Source: Spirosoma agri
GTDB lineage: Bacteria > Bacteroidota > Bacteroidia > Cytophagales > Spirosomataceae
DNA length: 64,000 nucleotides
Direction of reading: 5' to 3'
Assembly: GCF_010747415.1 (NCBI RefSeq)
Contig: NZ_JAAGNZ010000001.1
Location: 3,534,001-3,598,000 of the forward strand
The translations under genes were made by a program, and so were the position numbers. The notes under the pieces were generated by a model. The model worked only from the letters and a program-made list of their open reading frames with translations. It ran no database searches and was not told the DNA's origin. Shown piece by piece: positions 16,033 through 25,190 of this stretch (positions are counted from its first letter, which is position 1; every line of letters begins with the position of its first letter).

Positions 16033-18984
16033 ATGCAGTCATTCAAACGCCTGAACACCCTCGCAGGCTGGCTCGTTTTCGCTGTCGCGCTCATTACCTA
16101 CGCGATGACCGTTGAACGTACGGCCAGTTTCTGGGATTGTGGTGAGTTCATTGCGTGTTCGTTTAAACTACAGGTTCCTCACCCACCGGGAGCACCCTTC
16201 TTCCTCCTGCTGGGACGGCTTTTTTCCATGATGTCGTTTGGTGACCTGACCAGCGTAGCCTATTGGATCAACATGGCTTCGGTACTGGCCAGCGCGTTCA
16301 CCATCGCGTTCCTGTTCTGGACCATCACGATGCTGGGGCAGAAGCTATTGGACAAAGCAGAGAGCGAGTATTCGACCGCCGACACACTGCTGGTTCTCGG
16401 AACGAGTGCCGTTGGTTCGTTAGCGTACACGTTCTCAGATACGTTCTGGTTCTCAGCCGTTGAAGCGGAAGTATATGGCATGTCGTCGTTCTTTACGGCC
16501 ATTGTCGTATGGGCCGCGTTCAAGTGGGAGCGCATCGAGGACGAAGCCGCTGCCAATCGCTGGTTGATTTTAATTGCTTACCTGACCGGTCTTTCGATCG
16601 GCGTTCACTTACTGAACCTGGTAACGCTACCGGCACTGGCCCTGATTTATTATTTCAAAAAATACCCCAAGCCAACCTTCTGGGGTGGTGCGGCTGCGTT
16701 TACTGTCGGTCTGGCGATTCTGGGTATTATCAACTCAGGTATCATTCCGGGTCTGCCGGGCATGGCCTTTGCGGTCGAGCGGCTGTTTGTCAACACATTC
16801 GGTCTGCCCTTCAACTCGGGGATGTTCTTCTTTATTGTTGTCTTCCTCGGCGCTGTAACGTACGGTATCATCTGGTCAGTCAAGCAGAAACGGGCGATAC
16901 TTAACACGTCGCTGTTAGCGCTGGCCTTCGTTCTGATTGGCTACGCATCGTACATGCAGGTGCTGGTACGGGCTGATTTCAACCCGCCCATCAACGAGAA
17001 CGATCCCAGCGATGCGCTGAACTTTCTGTCATACCTGCGTCGGGAACAGTACGGTAGCCGTTCGCTGCTGTATGGTCCGGTCTTTACGGCCCGGCCCGTC
17101 GATCAGAAACAGGGAGCCGCTATGTGGAAGAAAGAAGGCAATAAGTATGTCGTCTTCGATCACCAGCCCGAATACGTGTATGCTCCCGGTGATGAGATGC
17201 TGTTCCCCCGCGTCTACAGCAGCCAGCAGAATCACCCACAGCTTTACCGGCAAATGCTGGGGCTGGCCGAAGGGCAAAAACCAACCATGGGCGACAACCT
17301 GAAATATATGTTCGACTATCAGCTCGGCCATATGTGGTGGCGGTACCTGATGTGGAACTTTGCCGGTCGGGAAAGCGACGAAGAAGGCGCGGGTTATCTG
17401 CTGCCCTGGTCTACCGATCAGAACGCACCCGATCTGCTGAAAGAAAACAAAGCCCGCGACAACTTCTTTATGTTGCCGTTCATGCTCGGCCTGTTCGGTA
17501 TCGTCTTCCAGTATTTCCGCCGTCGTCGCGATTTTCTGATCGTTGGATTGCTGTTCCTCTTCACGGGTATTGCGTTACAGATATTCCTGAATTCGCCCCC
17601 GTCGGAGCCGCGCGAACGTGACTATATTTATGTCGGCTCGTTCTATTTCTTTGCGATCTGGCTCGGCCTGGGCGTGATGGCGATTGCCGAAGGACTACGA
17701 ACCTATCTCAAAGCCGATATGGCCCGCAATGGACTGGTCGTTGGTTTGTCGCTGCTCGTGCCGGTCATGATGGGCGCCAAAAGCTGGGATAACCACAACC
17801 GGGACAAACGCTACCAGTCCGTCGATTTCGCCAAAAATCTGCTGAACTCCTGCGCGCCGAATGCCATCCTGTTCACCGGTGGCGATAACGATACGTTCCC
17901 ACTCTGGTACGTTCAGGAAGTCGAAGGATTCCGTCGCGACGTTCGCGTGTGTAACCTGAGCTTGCTGGGCACGGAGTGGTACATTCAGCAGATGAAGCGT
18001 AAAACCTACGAATCGGATGCGCTGCCCATTTCGCTGGCGTACGACAACTTCAACAAAGGCAAGAATGACATCGTGCCGTTCTATGAGGTGCCAGGCGTGA
18101 AAAACGGTATCGATCTCAAGCAGTACATCAACCTGATCAAGACCAATAATCCGGCCATTCAGGTGCCGCTCACGAGTGGTGATATGACGAGTGTACTGCC
18201 ATCGTCAGTGCTGTTTCTGCCTATCGATAAGGAAGCGATCAGCAAAGCTAATTTCGTTCCGGCGATGTTGCAACCCATGATCAAGGACACGTTGCAGTGG
18301 ACAATCGGGAAGAAAGATCTATACAAGCCTGATCTGATCATGCTCGATATGATTGCGACCAACAACTGGAAACGTCCGATCTATTTCTCCAGCACGCTGG
18401 CCAGCGACAACTACCTGAGCCTGAAGAACTACATGCAGCTGGAAGGTTACGCATATCGGCTGATGCCGGTGGCGGTACCCGGCGCAACGGATGGCTACGT
18501 GAACTCCGACATCATGTACAACAACATGTTGAAGAAGACGTTCTGGCGTGAGTTCAACAACCCGGATGTGTATTATGACGAAACCTACAAAGGCCCCCCC
18601 GTTATTTCGGCCCGCATCGCGTTCTTCCGCCTGGCCGACCAGCTGATCCGTGAAGGCAAGAAGGATAAAGCCCGCGAAGTACTCGATTTTTCGCTTAAGG
18701 TAATTCCCGATAAGAGCATCCCGTACGACCAGATTTCGTCCAATTACGTTCGGTTCCTGTTTACGGTTGGTGACGATAAAAAGGCGCTCGACATTGCGAA
18801 CACGATGGCAACCCGCGCCGACCAGAACCTGTCGTACGATAAAACGGGCAGACGGTTCGGCAGTCCTGACGCCGATCTGTACATCCTGCAAACGATCGTT
18901 GAAGCCTGTAAGGAAGCCAAGCAAACGGCAGCCGCCAGCAAGTTCGAAGCCATCTTCCAGAAGCACATCAATTCATTTGGTTGA
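16033..18984 (+). CDS. DUF2723 / glycosyltransferase family 117 membrane protein
   Basis: A 983-residue polytopic protein. The DUF2723 signature is at the N-terminus: ASFWDCGEFIACSFKLQVPH then PPGAPFFLLLGRLF (about residues 32-65), with about ten to twelve membrane helices through residue 590. A soluble C-terminal half has a GGDNDTFPLWYVQEVEGFR motif and TPR-like helices at the end. The family relates to TMEM260, a protein O-mannosyltransferase, and is now placed in GT117. Bacteroidota members probably glycosylate exported proteins from a lipid-linked donor. The acceptor is unknown. It stands alone between two terminators. Confidence 0.88.
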   Translation: MQSFKRLNTLAGWLVFAVALITYAMTVERTASFWDCGEFIACSFKLQVPHPPGAPFFLLLGRLFSMMSFGDLTSVAYWINMASVLASAFTIAFLFWTITMLGQKLLDKAESEYSTADTLLVLGTSAVGSLAYTFSDTFWFSAVEAEVYGMSSFFTAIVVWAAFKWERIEDEAAANRWLILIAYLTGLSIGVHLLNLVTLPALALIYYFKKYPKPTFWGGAAAFTVGLAILGIINSGIIPGLPGMAFAVERLFVNTFGLPFNSGMFFFIVVFLGAVTYGIIWSVKQKRAILNTSLLALAFVLIGYASYMQVLVRADFNPPINENDPSDALNFLSYLRREQYGSRSLLYGPVFTARPVDQKQGAAMWKKEGNKYVVFDHQPEYVYAPGDEMLFPRVYSSQQNHPQLYRQMLGLAEGQKPTMGDNLKYMFDYQLGHMWWRYLMWNFAGRESDEEGAGYLLPWSTDQNAPDLLKENKARDNFFMLPFMLGLFGIVFQYFRRRRDFLIVGLLFLFTGIALQIFLNSPPSEPRERDYIYVGSFYFFAIWLGLGVMAIAEGLRTYLKADMARNGLVVGLSLLVPVMMGAKSWDNHNRDKRYQSVDFAKNLLNSCAPNAILFTGGDNDTFPLWYVQEVEGFRRDVRVCNLSLLGTEWYIQQMKRKTYESDALPISLAYDNFNKGKNDIVPFYEVPGVKNGIDLKQYINLIKTNNPAIQVPLTSGDMTSVLPSSVLFLPIDKEAISKANFVPAMLQPMIKDTLQWTIGKKDLYKPDLIMLDMIATNNWKRPIYFSSTLASDNYLSLKNYMQLEGYAYRLMPVAVPGATDGYVNSDIMYNNMLKKTFWREFNNPDVYYDETYKGPPVISARIAFFRLADQLIREGKKDKAREVLDFSLKVIPDKSIPYDQISSNYVRFLFTVGDDKKALDIANTMATRADQNLSYDKTGRRFGSPDADLYILQTIVEACKEAKQTAAASKFEAIFQKHINSFG

Positions 18985-19003
18985 TCCGGATGAGGTCTAA
19001 GTT

Positions 19004-19042
19004 AAATGCCCCAGTCACTCGTTCGTGGCCGGGGCATTTTTT
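19004..19042. terminator. bidirectional terminator between DUF2723 and antiporter genes
   Basis: AATGCCCC (19005-19012) pairs with GGGGCATT (19031-19038), followed by a T-run on the plus strand. The antiporter gene converges from the other side, with its stop 35 nt away. Confidence 0.85.
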
Positions 19043-19077
19043 GTGTGATCGACTATGAAGAGAGTGTTCAATATGCG

Positions 19078-20676
19078 TTAGTGGATCGGGTGATTGATCT
19101 TTTCCTCTTCCAGGTCCATCCGCGCTTCTTCCTTCCGGATCAGGTCATCGTCGAACTCCTGTTTGCCACGCAATCGCTGTAGCTCAGTCCGTTTAACAGC
19201 AATGATGTCGGCAATAATCTGGTTGTATTCCGTGACGTTTTCGTCATCGCTCTCCAGGCAATGTAAGTGCTGTTTCGTCTGGTGCATATCGCTTTCCAGC
19301 CTATCCTTCAGGTTCTTCACCAGCTCATTATTTCCTGATTCAGTAGCGTAGTTTTCCTGAAGATGGGTCAACGCAACCTTGAGCAGCTTCAGCTGGATCA
19401 ACGCTTCCTGTTCATCGTCGGGTATTCGCTCGTCGGGGTCTTTGTAGTCGACCCACCGGATAACGAGCGGCAGGGTCAGCCCCTGAAAAACCAGCGTAAC
19501 CAGTATCACCACAAACGTGATGAACAGAATCAGATTCCGGTGCGGGAATGGGGTGCCGTTCTGTAAGGTCAGCGGGATGGATAAGGCCGACGCCAGCGAT
19601 ACCACACCCCGCATACCTGCCCATCCCAGAATAATAGGACCACGCCAGCCAGGTCTACGCTGAGCCACCGTAATGTATTTTCCAATGAACTGCGTGAAGT
19701 AGGCTGACGAGATCGTGAACACCATCCGCGTAACAATGACCACCGCCGTGATCAGCAGCGCGTAGACAATGGCTTCGGTTTTTGAGTAGTCGCCCAGACT
19801 ATTGATGATGACGGGTAGTTCGAGCCCGATCAGAATAAAGACCAGTCCGTTTAAAGCGAAAACGACCGTAGCCCACATCCCCACTCCTTGAATCCGCGAG
19901 CTATGGTTCAGGATCACGTGGCTCTGGTTCGACAAAAACAGCCCTCCACTCACTACCGCCATAACCCCCGAAACATCAAATTCTTCGGCCGTCATGTACA
20001 TGATGTACGGAGCCATGAAGGTCAGCAGAATACTGATTCGGGTTGACGTAGGAAGCCATCGATGAATCGCGTAAAATACACACGCCACGGCCAGGCCAAC
20101 AACAACACCCATCACCGTGACCATTACAAAATCGACGGAGGCTTCCTGCCACACGAATGAACCGGATAAAATAGCGGCCAGCGCAAAGCGAAATACGACC
20201 AAACTCGACGCATCGTTCACTAAACTCTCACCCTCCAGAATGCTGATAGCCCCTTTGGGAAGGTTAACATTCTTCAAAACCGACGTTGCCGCAACCGCAT
20301 CGGGCGGTGAAATAATCCCTCCGAGTAGAAATCCCAGGGCCAGCGTGAACCCCGGAATGACCGCACTCGACACATAAGCGACGGCAACCGACGTAAAAAT
20401 CACCAGCCCGAAGGCGAGTACAACAATGATCCGTCGCCAGCGCCAGAACTCTTTCCAGGACATGAACCAGGCCGCTTCATGGAGTAAAGGCGGTAAGAAA
20501 ATCAGAAAGATTAAGTCAGGATTGACTTCGACGAGCGGAATACCCGGCACCAGACTTACCGCTAAACCACTCAACACCAGAAAAATGGGCACCGGAATTC
20601 GTAAACGCTGACCGGCCATGACCAGCAACGAAACGGCAAGCATCAATGACAAACAAAGAAGTAGTGTTTGGTGCAT
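19078..20676 (-). CDS. Na+/H+ antiporter, CPA1 family (NhaP/NHE-like)
   Basis: A 532-residue inner-membrane cation/proton antiporter. About twelve helices span residues 1-405, including the CPA1 segment FLLGGIISPPDAVAATSVLK and the ion-binding ESLVNDASSLVVF (Asn-Asp pair), then GWAGMRGVVSLASALSIPL. A hydrophilic C-terminal tail of roughly 110 residues is charged and probably coiled-coil, as in NhaP/YjcE-type proteins where it acts as regulator. It probably maintains pH and sodium balance. It is upstream of nothing co-directional within 150 bp. Confidence 0.93.
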   Translation of the reverse strand: MHQTLLLCLSLMLAVSLLVMAGQRLRIPVPIFLVLSGLAVSLVPGIPLVEVNPDLIFLIFLPPLLHEAAWFMSWKEFWRWRRIIVVLAFGLVIFTSVAVAYVSSAVIPGFTLALGFLLGGIISPPDAVAATSVLKNVNLPKGAISILEGESLVNDASSLVVFRFALAAILSGSFVWQEASVDFVMVTVMGVVVGLAVACVFYAIHRWLPTSTRISILLTFMAPYIMYMTAEEFDVSGVMAVVSGGLFLSNQSHVILNHSSRIQGVGMWATVVFALNGLVFILIGLELPVIINSLGDYSKTEAIVYALLITAVVIVTRMVFTISSAYFTQFIGKYITVAQRRPGWRGPIILGWAGMRGVVSLASALSIPLTLQNGTPFPHRNLILFITFVVILVTLVFQGLTLPLVIRWVDYKDPDERIPDDEQEALIQLKLLKVALTHLQENYATESGNNELVKNLKDRLESDMHQTKQHLHCLESDDENVTEYNQIIADIIAVKRTELQRLRGKQEFDDDLIRKEEARMDLEEEKINHPIH

Positions 20677-20915
20677 ACGTATCTAAAAGAGGGATCGAGC
20701 GAAGATACGATAACTCAGCTTTATCAGGCAAGCGGAGGTTCGTTGGTAGCACCAGACCAAGCTATGCCGAGCCATGAAGATGTTCATGCTGGCAGAACAC
20801 GTTTAGTCTTCCTTGCCTGACTACAGCAAGGATAGTCGTTTGAACGAAGAGCGAGCGTGTGGTATTGAAATCGCCGGTCAAAGCCCGACAGTAGCAGGCA
20901 CGACGAAATTCTGAA

Positions 20916-21590
20916 TTAAAGGAGTGAAGCCGGGTCCAGCAAATGATTTTTCACGGCAAAGATGACCAGGCCAGCGGTGTTGCGGGCACCGGTTTTCTCC
21001 AGCAGATGGTTTCGGTGGCCATCGACCGTTCGGGTGCTGATATTGAGCTGATCGGCAATTTCCTGGGCGGTCAGTTGCCGGCATATCAGGTTGAGTATTT
21101 CCACTTCTCTCGCGGTTAAACTGGAGGCAAGATCGACGTTTAGCAATTGACGCGGCTTCTTGATCGATAACCGGTTTTTCATGGCCGTCAGAAATACATC
21201 GTTGACGTAAAACTCTTTTTCGACAACGGTATGGATAGCCCGTTCTACCTCCGACGGCTCTACATTTTTGAACAGAAACCCATTTACTCCCAGGTCAATC
21301 ATGTGGATGACAAATCGGTCTTCGCCATAAACCGATAAAATTATTATTTTGAGGGCCGGATACATGCTGTTCAATCGCTTGGTGACTTCAACCCCATTCA
21401 GCTCCGGCATCGACAGATCCAGCAGCACCACATCGGGAAAAGGAGAGGCCGTTTCGAGGGCGTCCAGCAAAACCCGTCCGTTGTCGGCTTCCAGGGTGAC
21501 TTGCATGCCTTCGAAACCGTTGACAATCGACAACATGCCTTTTCGAAATAAAACCTGATCATCAGCAATAGCGATATTGATCGTTTTCAT
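20916..21590 (-). CDS. NarL/LuxR-type response regulator
   Basis: A 224-residue two-component regulator. The receiver domain has the acidic pair Asp10-Asp11, phospho-acceptor Asp58 (VVLLDLSMPELNG) and the Lys of the switch region. A LuxR-type helix-turn-helix follows in residues 150-215 (LTAREVEILNLICRQLTAQEIADQLN, ending in NHLLEKTGARN). It overlaps the histidine kinase by 4 nt (ATGA), so the two are translated together and form a cognate pair. Target genes are not evident. Confidence 0.93.
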   Translation of the reverse strand: MKTINIAIADDQVLFRKGMLSIVNGFEGMQVTLEADNGRVLLDALETASPFPDVVLLDLSMPELNGVEVTKRLNSMYPALKIIILSVYGEDRFVIHMIDLGVNGFLFKNVEPSEVERAIHTVVEKEFYVNDVFLTAMKNRLSIKKPRQLLNVDLASSLTAREVEILNLICRQLTAQEIADQLNISTRTVDGHRNHLLEKTGARNTAGLVIFAVKNHLLDPASLL

Positions 21591-22381
21591 AGGTCAGTCA
21601 GTAATGGAACCTCAACCGTGACGTGTAATCCCTGACCCGCGTGGGTTTTGAATCGAACAGCCCCGCCAAGCATTTGAGTACGCGTTTCAATATTCTTCAG
21701 GCCCAGACTCTTTTTTTGATACGCTTCTTCCATATTGAACCCGATGCCATTGTCGGTGTATGTAAGACGGAACTGGTCCGTAGTAACTATGATCTGAAGC
21801 TCGATGCAGGTGGCCTGGGCGTATTTCGTGGCATTGATCAGTAGCTCCTGAACGAGCCTGTATATGGTCAGATTGAACCGGGCGCTAAAGTTAACCGTAC
21901 CCTGAACCAGTAACTGGATATCATTCTGCGTTACAGCCATAATATCCTCACACAGGCCCTCCAACGCGTAGACCAAGCCGAGTTCAGCTAACCCTTGCGG
22001 TAACAGATCGTTGGAGATGCGCCGAATCGTATCCAGCGTATGATCGATCTGGCCTTTGAGCTTGCTTCCTGCCGGGTCGATGATGGGATTGGATTGAACC
22101 AATTGGCCTACCAAAAGACGCATGACGGAGAGGGAAGCGCCTACTTCGTCGTGCAGATCACGGGCCACCCGGTGACGCTCGTCTTCAACCGCATCCAACG
22201 TACGATAAATTACGTCGCGCTGGTAGTTCAGTTCTATTTGTTTCATCGCCAGCTCCTGTTTTGCCAGCCGCTTCTGGTACAACAAAAGAAACGTTATCAG
22301 ACCAGCTACCAGGAATAAAATGGCGATCGAACCACCAAACAGCAATACGTATAAATCTACCGAAGATTGGGACTGAGCCAT
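21587..22381 (-). CDS. sensor histidine kinase (HisKA_3 / HPK7 type)
   Basis: A 264-residue kinase with one N-terminal membrane helix (about 12-36), a short coiled coil, a HisKA_3 dimerisation domain whose phospho-acceptor is His77 in RVARDLHDEVGASLS, and a HATPase domain with the N box and the DNGIGFN G1 box. The periplasmic part is only a few residues, so it has no room for an external ligand domain. Sensing may involve the membrane or the adjacent membrane protein, whose gene overlaps this start by 25 nt. Confidence 0.92.
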   Translation of the reverse strand: MAQSQSSVDLYVLLFGGSIAILFLVAGLITFLLLYQKRLAKQELAMKQIELNYQRDVIYRTLDAVEDERHRVARDLHDEVGASLSVMRLLVGQLVQSNPIIDPAGSKLKGQIDHTLDTIRRISNDLLPQGLAELGLVYALEGLCEDIMAVTQNDIQLLVQGTVNFSARFNLTIYRLVQELLINATKYAQATCIELQIIVTTDQFRLTYTDNGIGFNMEEAYQKKSLGLKNIETRTQMLGGAVRFKTHAGQGLHVTVEVPLLTDL

Positions 22382-23010
22382 AAACCAAGACTAATAGCAA
22401 GATGCATTAAGACAAACAAACAGGAATGTAAGCCCCAAGACATCAAACTTAATGACTGATTAGGTTGCTCAATCGTAATATTGGCTAATAAAAACAGAAT
22501 GAGACTTCCCGCGAAATAAAGCAGGAAACCCGTATTTATCCAAAATATAGGATACGTTTCAGGATGCTTGATATCGAGTTCGGTCAGCATCTTGTAAAAG
22601 CACAGGATGGCCAGCCCAATGACCATCAGACTTTCCAGGCCCCGTGGATACGTGTTGAAAACGGTCAGCGGCTGAAAGAACAGTGTGTTCAGGACGACGA
22701 AGCTATTGAATACCAGCAGTAATACAACAATTAACCACCGGGGGTAGAACGCCGAGAAAAAGCGTCGGTAGAATAAAGCAATTATATTGAATTCGAGTAA
22801 GGTGTAGATGTGCAGAAGAAATAGATTGGGTATGTGCAGTTTGGACAGGGTGAGCGAAACGATTTCACCCACCAGACTGAGCAGTAGAAAAGCCCCGATA
22901 TACTTTAATTCAGCCTGTAAAAATCGACGGCGCACGAGAGCAACTCCCAGGGAGATGATCATCACATAAGAGCCATTTAAAAGCATCCAGTGCAAAAAGC
23001 GCTCGATCAT
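22357..23010 (-). CDS. polytopic membrane protein of unknown function, coupled to a two-component system
   Basis: A 217-residue protein with six or seven hydrophobic helices and almost no soluble domain. The 3' end overlaps the histidine kinase start by 25 nt, so it is the first gene of a three-gene overlapping set (membrane protein, kinase, regulator). I do not recognise a named family. Similar small membrane proteins occur beside HPK7 kinases in the Cytophagales. Given that the kinase has no input domain, this protein is a reasonable candidate for its sensor partner, which is inference. Confidence 0.75.
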   Translation of the reverse strand: MIERFLHWMLLNGSYVMIISLGVALVRRRFLQAELKYIGAFLLLSLVGEIVSLTLSKLHIPNLFLLHIYTLLEFNIIALFYRRFFSAFYPRWLIVVLLLVFNSFVVLNTLFFQPLTVFNTYPRGLESLMVIGLAILCFYKMLTELDIKHPETYPIFWINTGFLLYFAGSLILFLLANITIEQPNQSLSLMSWGLHSCLFVLMHLAISLGLWLSPNLR

Positions 23011-23040
23011 AAAGAGAATACGGGCTAGGGTATCTTATAA

Positions 23041-23523
23041 CTAGCAATCACACGGCTGATCGCTGGCAATGAATAATGGACTGTCCTCATCGCACTGCGG
23101 AGGGCAAACGTGGGTGAAATCGAATACGTTATAATTCTGTTCCGCCAGAATCGGTGCCGCAGCGTCATCGTCGTTCATGTGCCCGATAAGATCGATAACA
23201 GTATCAGGGTCTTTTTCACTCGTGGGGTCAATATCTCTGCGATAGGCCGCCGACACCAGCAGTAAGCAGGGCCGAATCCGCTTTTTACCCGTCTCAGCTT
23301 CTTCAACGGGCTTTTTACCGATATACATCCGGATAAATTCGGTATCAAGCTGATTCAGCAGCTCAACAATTTCAGCCCGTCTGACCAGAAAGGCGCGCAT
23401 GGCAGTTGGGGGAGTCGCCGACTGATTTTCCGAATCAGAGTCAACCCAGTTTGTAACCCAATCCTGAGCGATTGCCAATGGAACGGCATAAGGGACCAAA
23501 TCCAGATTATCGTAATTATCCAT
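23041..23523 (-). CDS. hypothetical protein with Cys-rich C-terminus
   Basis: A 160-residue soluble protein of no recognised family. A hydrophobic-aromatic N-terminal stretch (LVPYAVPLAIAQDWVTNW) is followed by a helical, mixed-charge middle (RRAEIVELLNQLDTEFIRMYIGKK) with ILLVSAAYRRDID-like beta segments, and the tail holds VCPPQCDED and PCDC. The four Cys near the C-terminus could bind metal. Codon use looks like its neighbours. It lies 30 bp upstream of the membrane protein on the same strand and may share its transcript. Confidence 0.65.
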   Translation of the reverse strand: MDNYDNLDLVPYAVPLAIAQDWVTNWVDSDSENQSATPPTAMRAFLVRRAEIVELLNQLDTEFIRMYIGKKPVEEAETGKKRIRPCLLLVSAAYRRDIDPTSEKDPDTVIDLIGHMNDDDAAAPILAEQNYNVFDFTHVCPPQCDEDSPLFIASDQPCDC

Positions 23524-23865
23524 CGTTGTGTGTATTTCTTTTTTGTTGTGCCTGGCAAATAAAGAGCTTTGTTCATGGGCCTATACCCGTAAAAATACCT
23601 GTTTTCAGAAACAGGCATAAATTCTTTGTTCATATAGGCGTAACTACTTCATTTGAAAATAGCGTCTTTCTACTCCTTTAATACCCTTCAACGTAATAGA
23701 CCTTTGCCCCACAATCAGTTCATTCCGGACGGAGCAAGCGATGTCACGAATACCCTGATTTCGTGGTCGACCAGGTTAACAAAATGTCTGTCTAGACGAG
23801 ACGAACTGATCGTGGCTTTACGGCCTGATGATGATCATCAACCACCTAATTACGAATGCCTATTC
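23524..23865. other. intergenic region without clear gene
   Basis: About 340 bp, AT-richer than its surroundings, between the Cys-rich hypothetical gene and a doubtful small frame. The frame at 23653 is open through this stretch, but its residues look non-coding. No terminator or promoter was recognised. Confidence 0.4.
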
Positions 23866-24126
23866 ATGTCTATGATTATTTCCCGTCAGGACTACAATAA
23901 GAAACCATTAGCCATTCAGCAAGGCGCTCTTTTGCTTTGGGGAAAACTACTGATGAATTACAGGGAAGGCGATTTTTTGTGCCAATTGTATAGTCTGAAT
24001 AACTTTTTCGTCCAAAGTTATTCCAGTCTCAACCCTCAGAAAATTGTCAAAATTTACACCTTTCATACCACCAAGAACTTGAAAATCAACCCTACGAGTG
24101 TCTGGAAAGCGGGTAGTGCGGTTTGA
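23866..24126 (+). CDS. doubtful small hypothetical protein
   Basis: An 86-codon frame whose second half (YSLNNFFVQSYSS then KIVKIYTFHTTKNL) resembles, from memory, short Bacteroidota hypothetical proteins with the pattern LxxFFVEVxY...I.xxxSFxST. The first half (QGALLLWGKLLMNYREGD) also fits that pattern. The frame stays open upstream to 23653, but the residues there look non-coding, so I place the start at the Met at 23866. It may be a diverged or decaying copy. No promoter or ribosome site supports it, and the opposite strand also holds a 60-codon frame here. Confidence 0.35.
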   Translation: MSMIISRQDYNKKPLAIQQGALLLWGKLLMNYREGDFLCQLYSLNNFFVQSYSSLNPQKIVKIYTFHTTKNLKINPTSVWKAGSAV

Positions 24127-24373
24127 CAATTAATTGTCTCGTTCACGCCTTATACCTGCTAGATAGAGCGAGTCAACGAGCCTACCACATGCGCAAACTA
24201 GACGCTGCTCATTGAGTCATTCTAACCGATAGTTTCCAAAAATGAACGATTAGTACATTACGAGTACATACTTCCTGACCTACTAGAAGCTTATAAGTAA
24301 AATATAAGTTTCTATCCACACCAAACGATTATTAACGTTTACAATTCCTTCACCTTTAACCTTTTTTTCAATC

Positions 24374-24916
24374 ATGGATGAGTACATGGGTATTGTCAAG
24401 CTGTTCGCAGGAAATTTCCCAATAAAAGGGTGGGCCTTTTGTAATGGTCAATTACTTTCTATCAGTCAAAATTCAGCATTGTACTCCCTGCTGGGCAACA
24501 CCTACGGGGGCGATGGCGTAAGTACCTTTGCGCTGCCTGATTTGCGGGGACGAACTGCCGTTGGTTTCGGTTCGGGGCCGGGTCTGCAAAACTATAATTT
24601 GGGAGAGGCGGGTGGTACGGAAAGCGTCACGCTGACAAACAACCAACTACCGGTTCACACTCACTCCCTGAATGCTACGACAAATTCAGGTACTCAAGTG
24701 TCGCCTTCGGGAGTTCTACTCGCTGCCGCTACGGGCGCTGACGAAGGTGGTACTTCGGTCACCGTCAGTACTTATGCAAATGGCTCCCCCAATACCTCGC
24801 TTAGTCCAAACAGCATTGGAGGAGCAGGCGGAAACCAGCCCCACGAGAATCGTCAACCCTACCTCGGACTCAACTACATCATTTGCACAGAGGGTCTTTA
24901 TCCGCCCCGTCCGTAG
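24374..24916 (+). CDS. phage tail collar domain protein (microcystin-dependent protein family)
   Basis: A 180-residue protein with the tail-collar/MdpB architecture. MGIVKLFAGNFPIKGWAFCNGQLLSI and ALYSLLGNTYGGDGVSTFALPDLRGR form the collar domain (residues 5-60). A beta-rich, Gly/Ser/Thr-rich stalk follows, and it ends with the conserved QPYLGLNYIICTEGLYPPR. There is no signal peptide. Such proteins occur both in phage tail fibres and as isolated genes in Bacteroidota, often two or three in tandem, with unknown role. Here only one copy is present and no other phage genes are seen. It precedes the giant surface protein on the same strand. Confidence 0.88.
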   Translation: MDEYMGIVKLFAGNFPIKGWAFCNGQLLSISQNSALYSLLGNTYGGDGVSTFALPDLRGRTAVGFGSGPGLQNYNLGEAGGTESVTLTNNQLPVHTHSLNATTNSGTQVSPSGVLLAAATGADEGGTSVTVSTYANGSPNTSLSPNSIGGAGGNQPHENRQPYLGLNYIICTEGLYPPRP

Positions 24917-24989
24917 CCGCATAAACTCTTCGACTTAAGCTGGTTTTCCTGGGGTATCCCGGCGAGGGATGAGGTGTTGACCAGTCTAT

Positions 24990-25030
24990 ACGCAAAGCAG
25001 TGCTCTATGTCGTAGAGCACTGCTTTGCGT
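24990..25030 (+). repeat. 18-bp perfect hairpin after the collar gene
   Basis: Positions 24990-25007 are exactly complementary to 25013-25030, with a 5-nt loop. It lies 74 nt after the collar stop and 160 nt before the surface-protein start. Only scattered T residues follow, so terminator activity is uncertain. Confidence 0.8.
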
Positions 25031-25190
25031 TGACTTATTTCTGTTTTACTCATTCAAACGTATGAAAACATCTTTTCGAAGGACTAAAAAGGATAATCCG
25101 CCGTGAGCTGATCCTACCACTCTGTTGTCGAGTCATGACAACACCTTGATGGTTATTCCTATCCCTTTTCAATCTTTATCCATAGTTCTT

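Noticed and set aside
18319-18966. 215-codon minus-strand frame opposite DUF2723
   Set aside because: Antisense shadow of a strong gene. The protein pattern is not natural.
23947-24129. 60-codon minus-strand frame in the 850-bp gap
   Set aside because: It competes with the plus-strand frame, but the residue pattern is weaker and it has no family resemblance.
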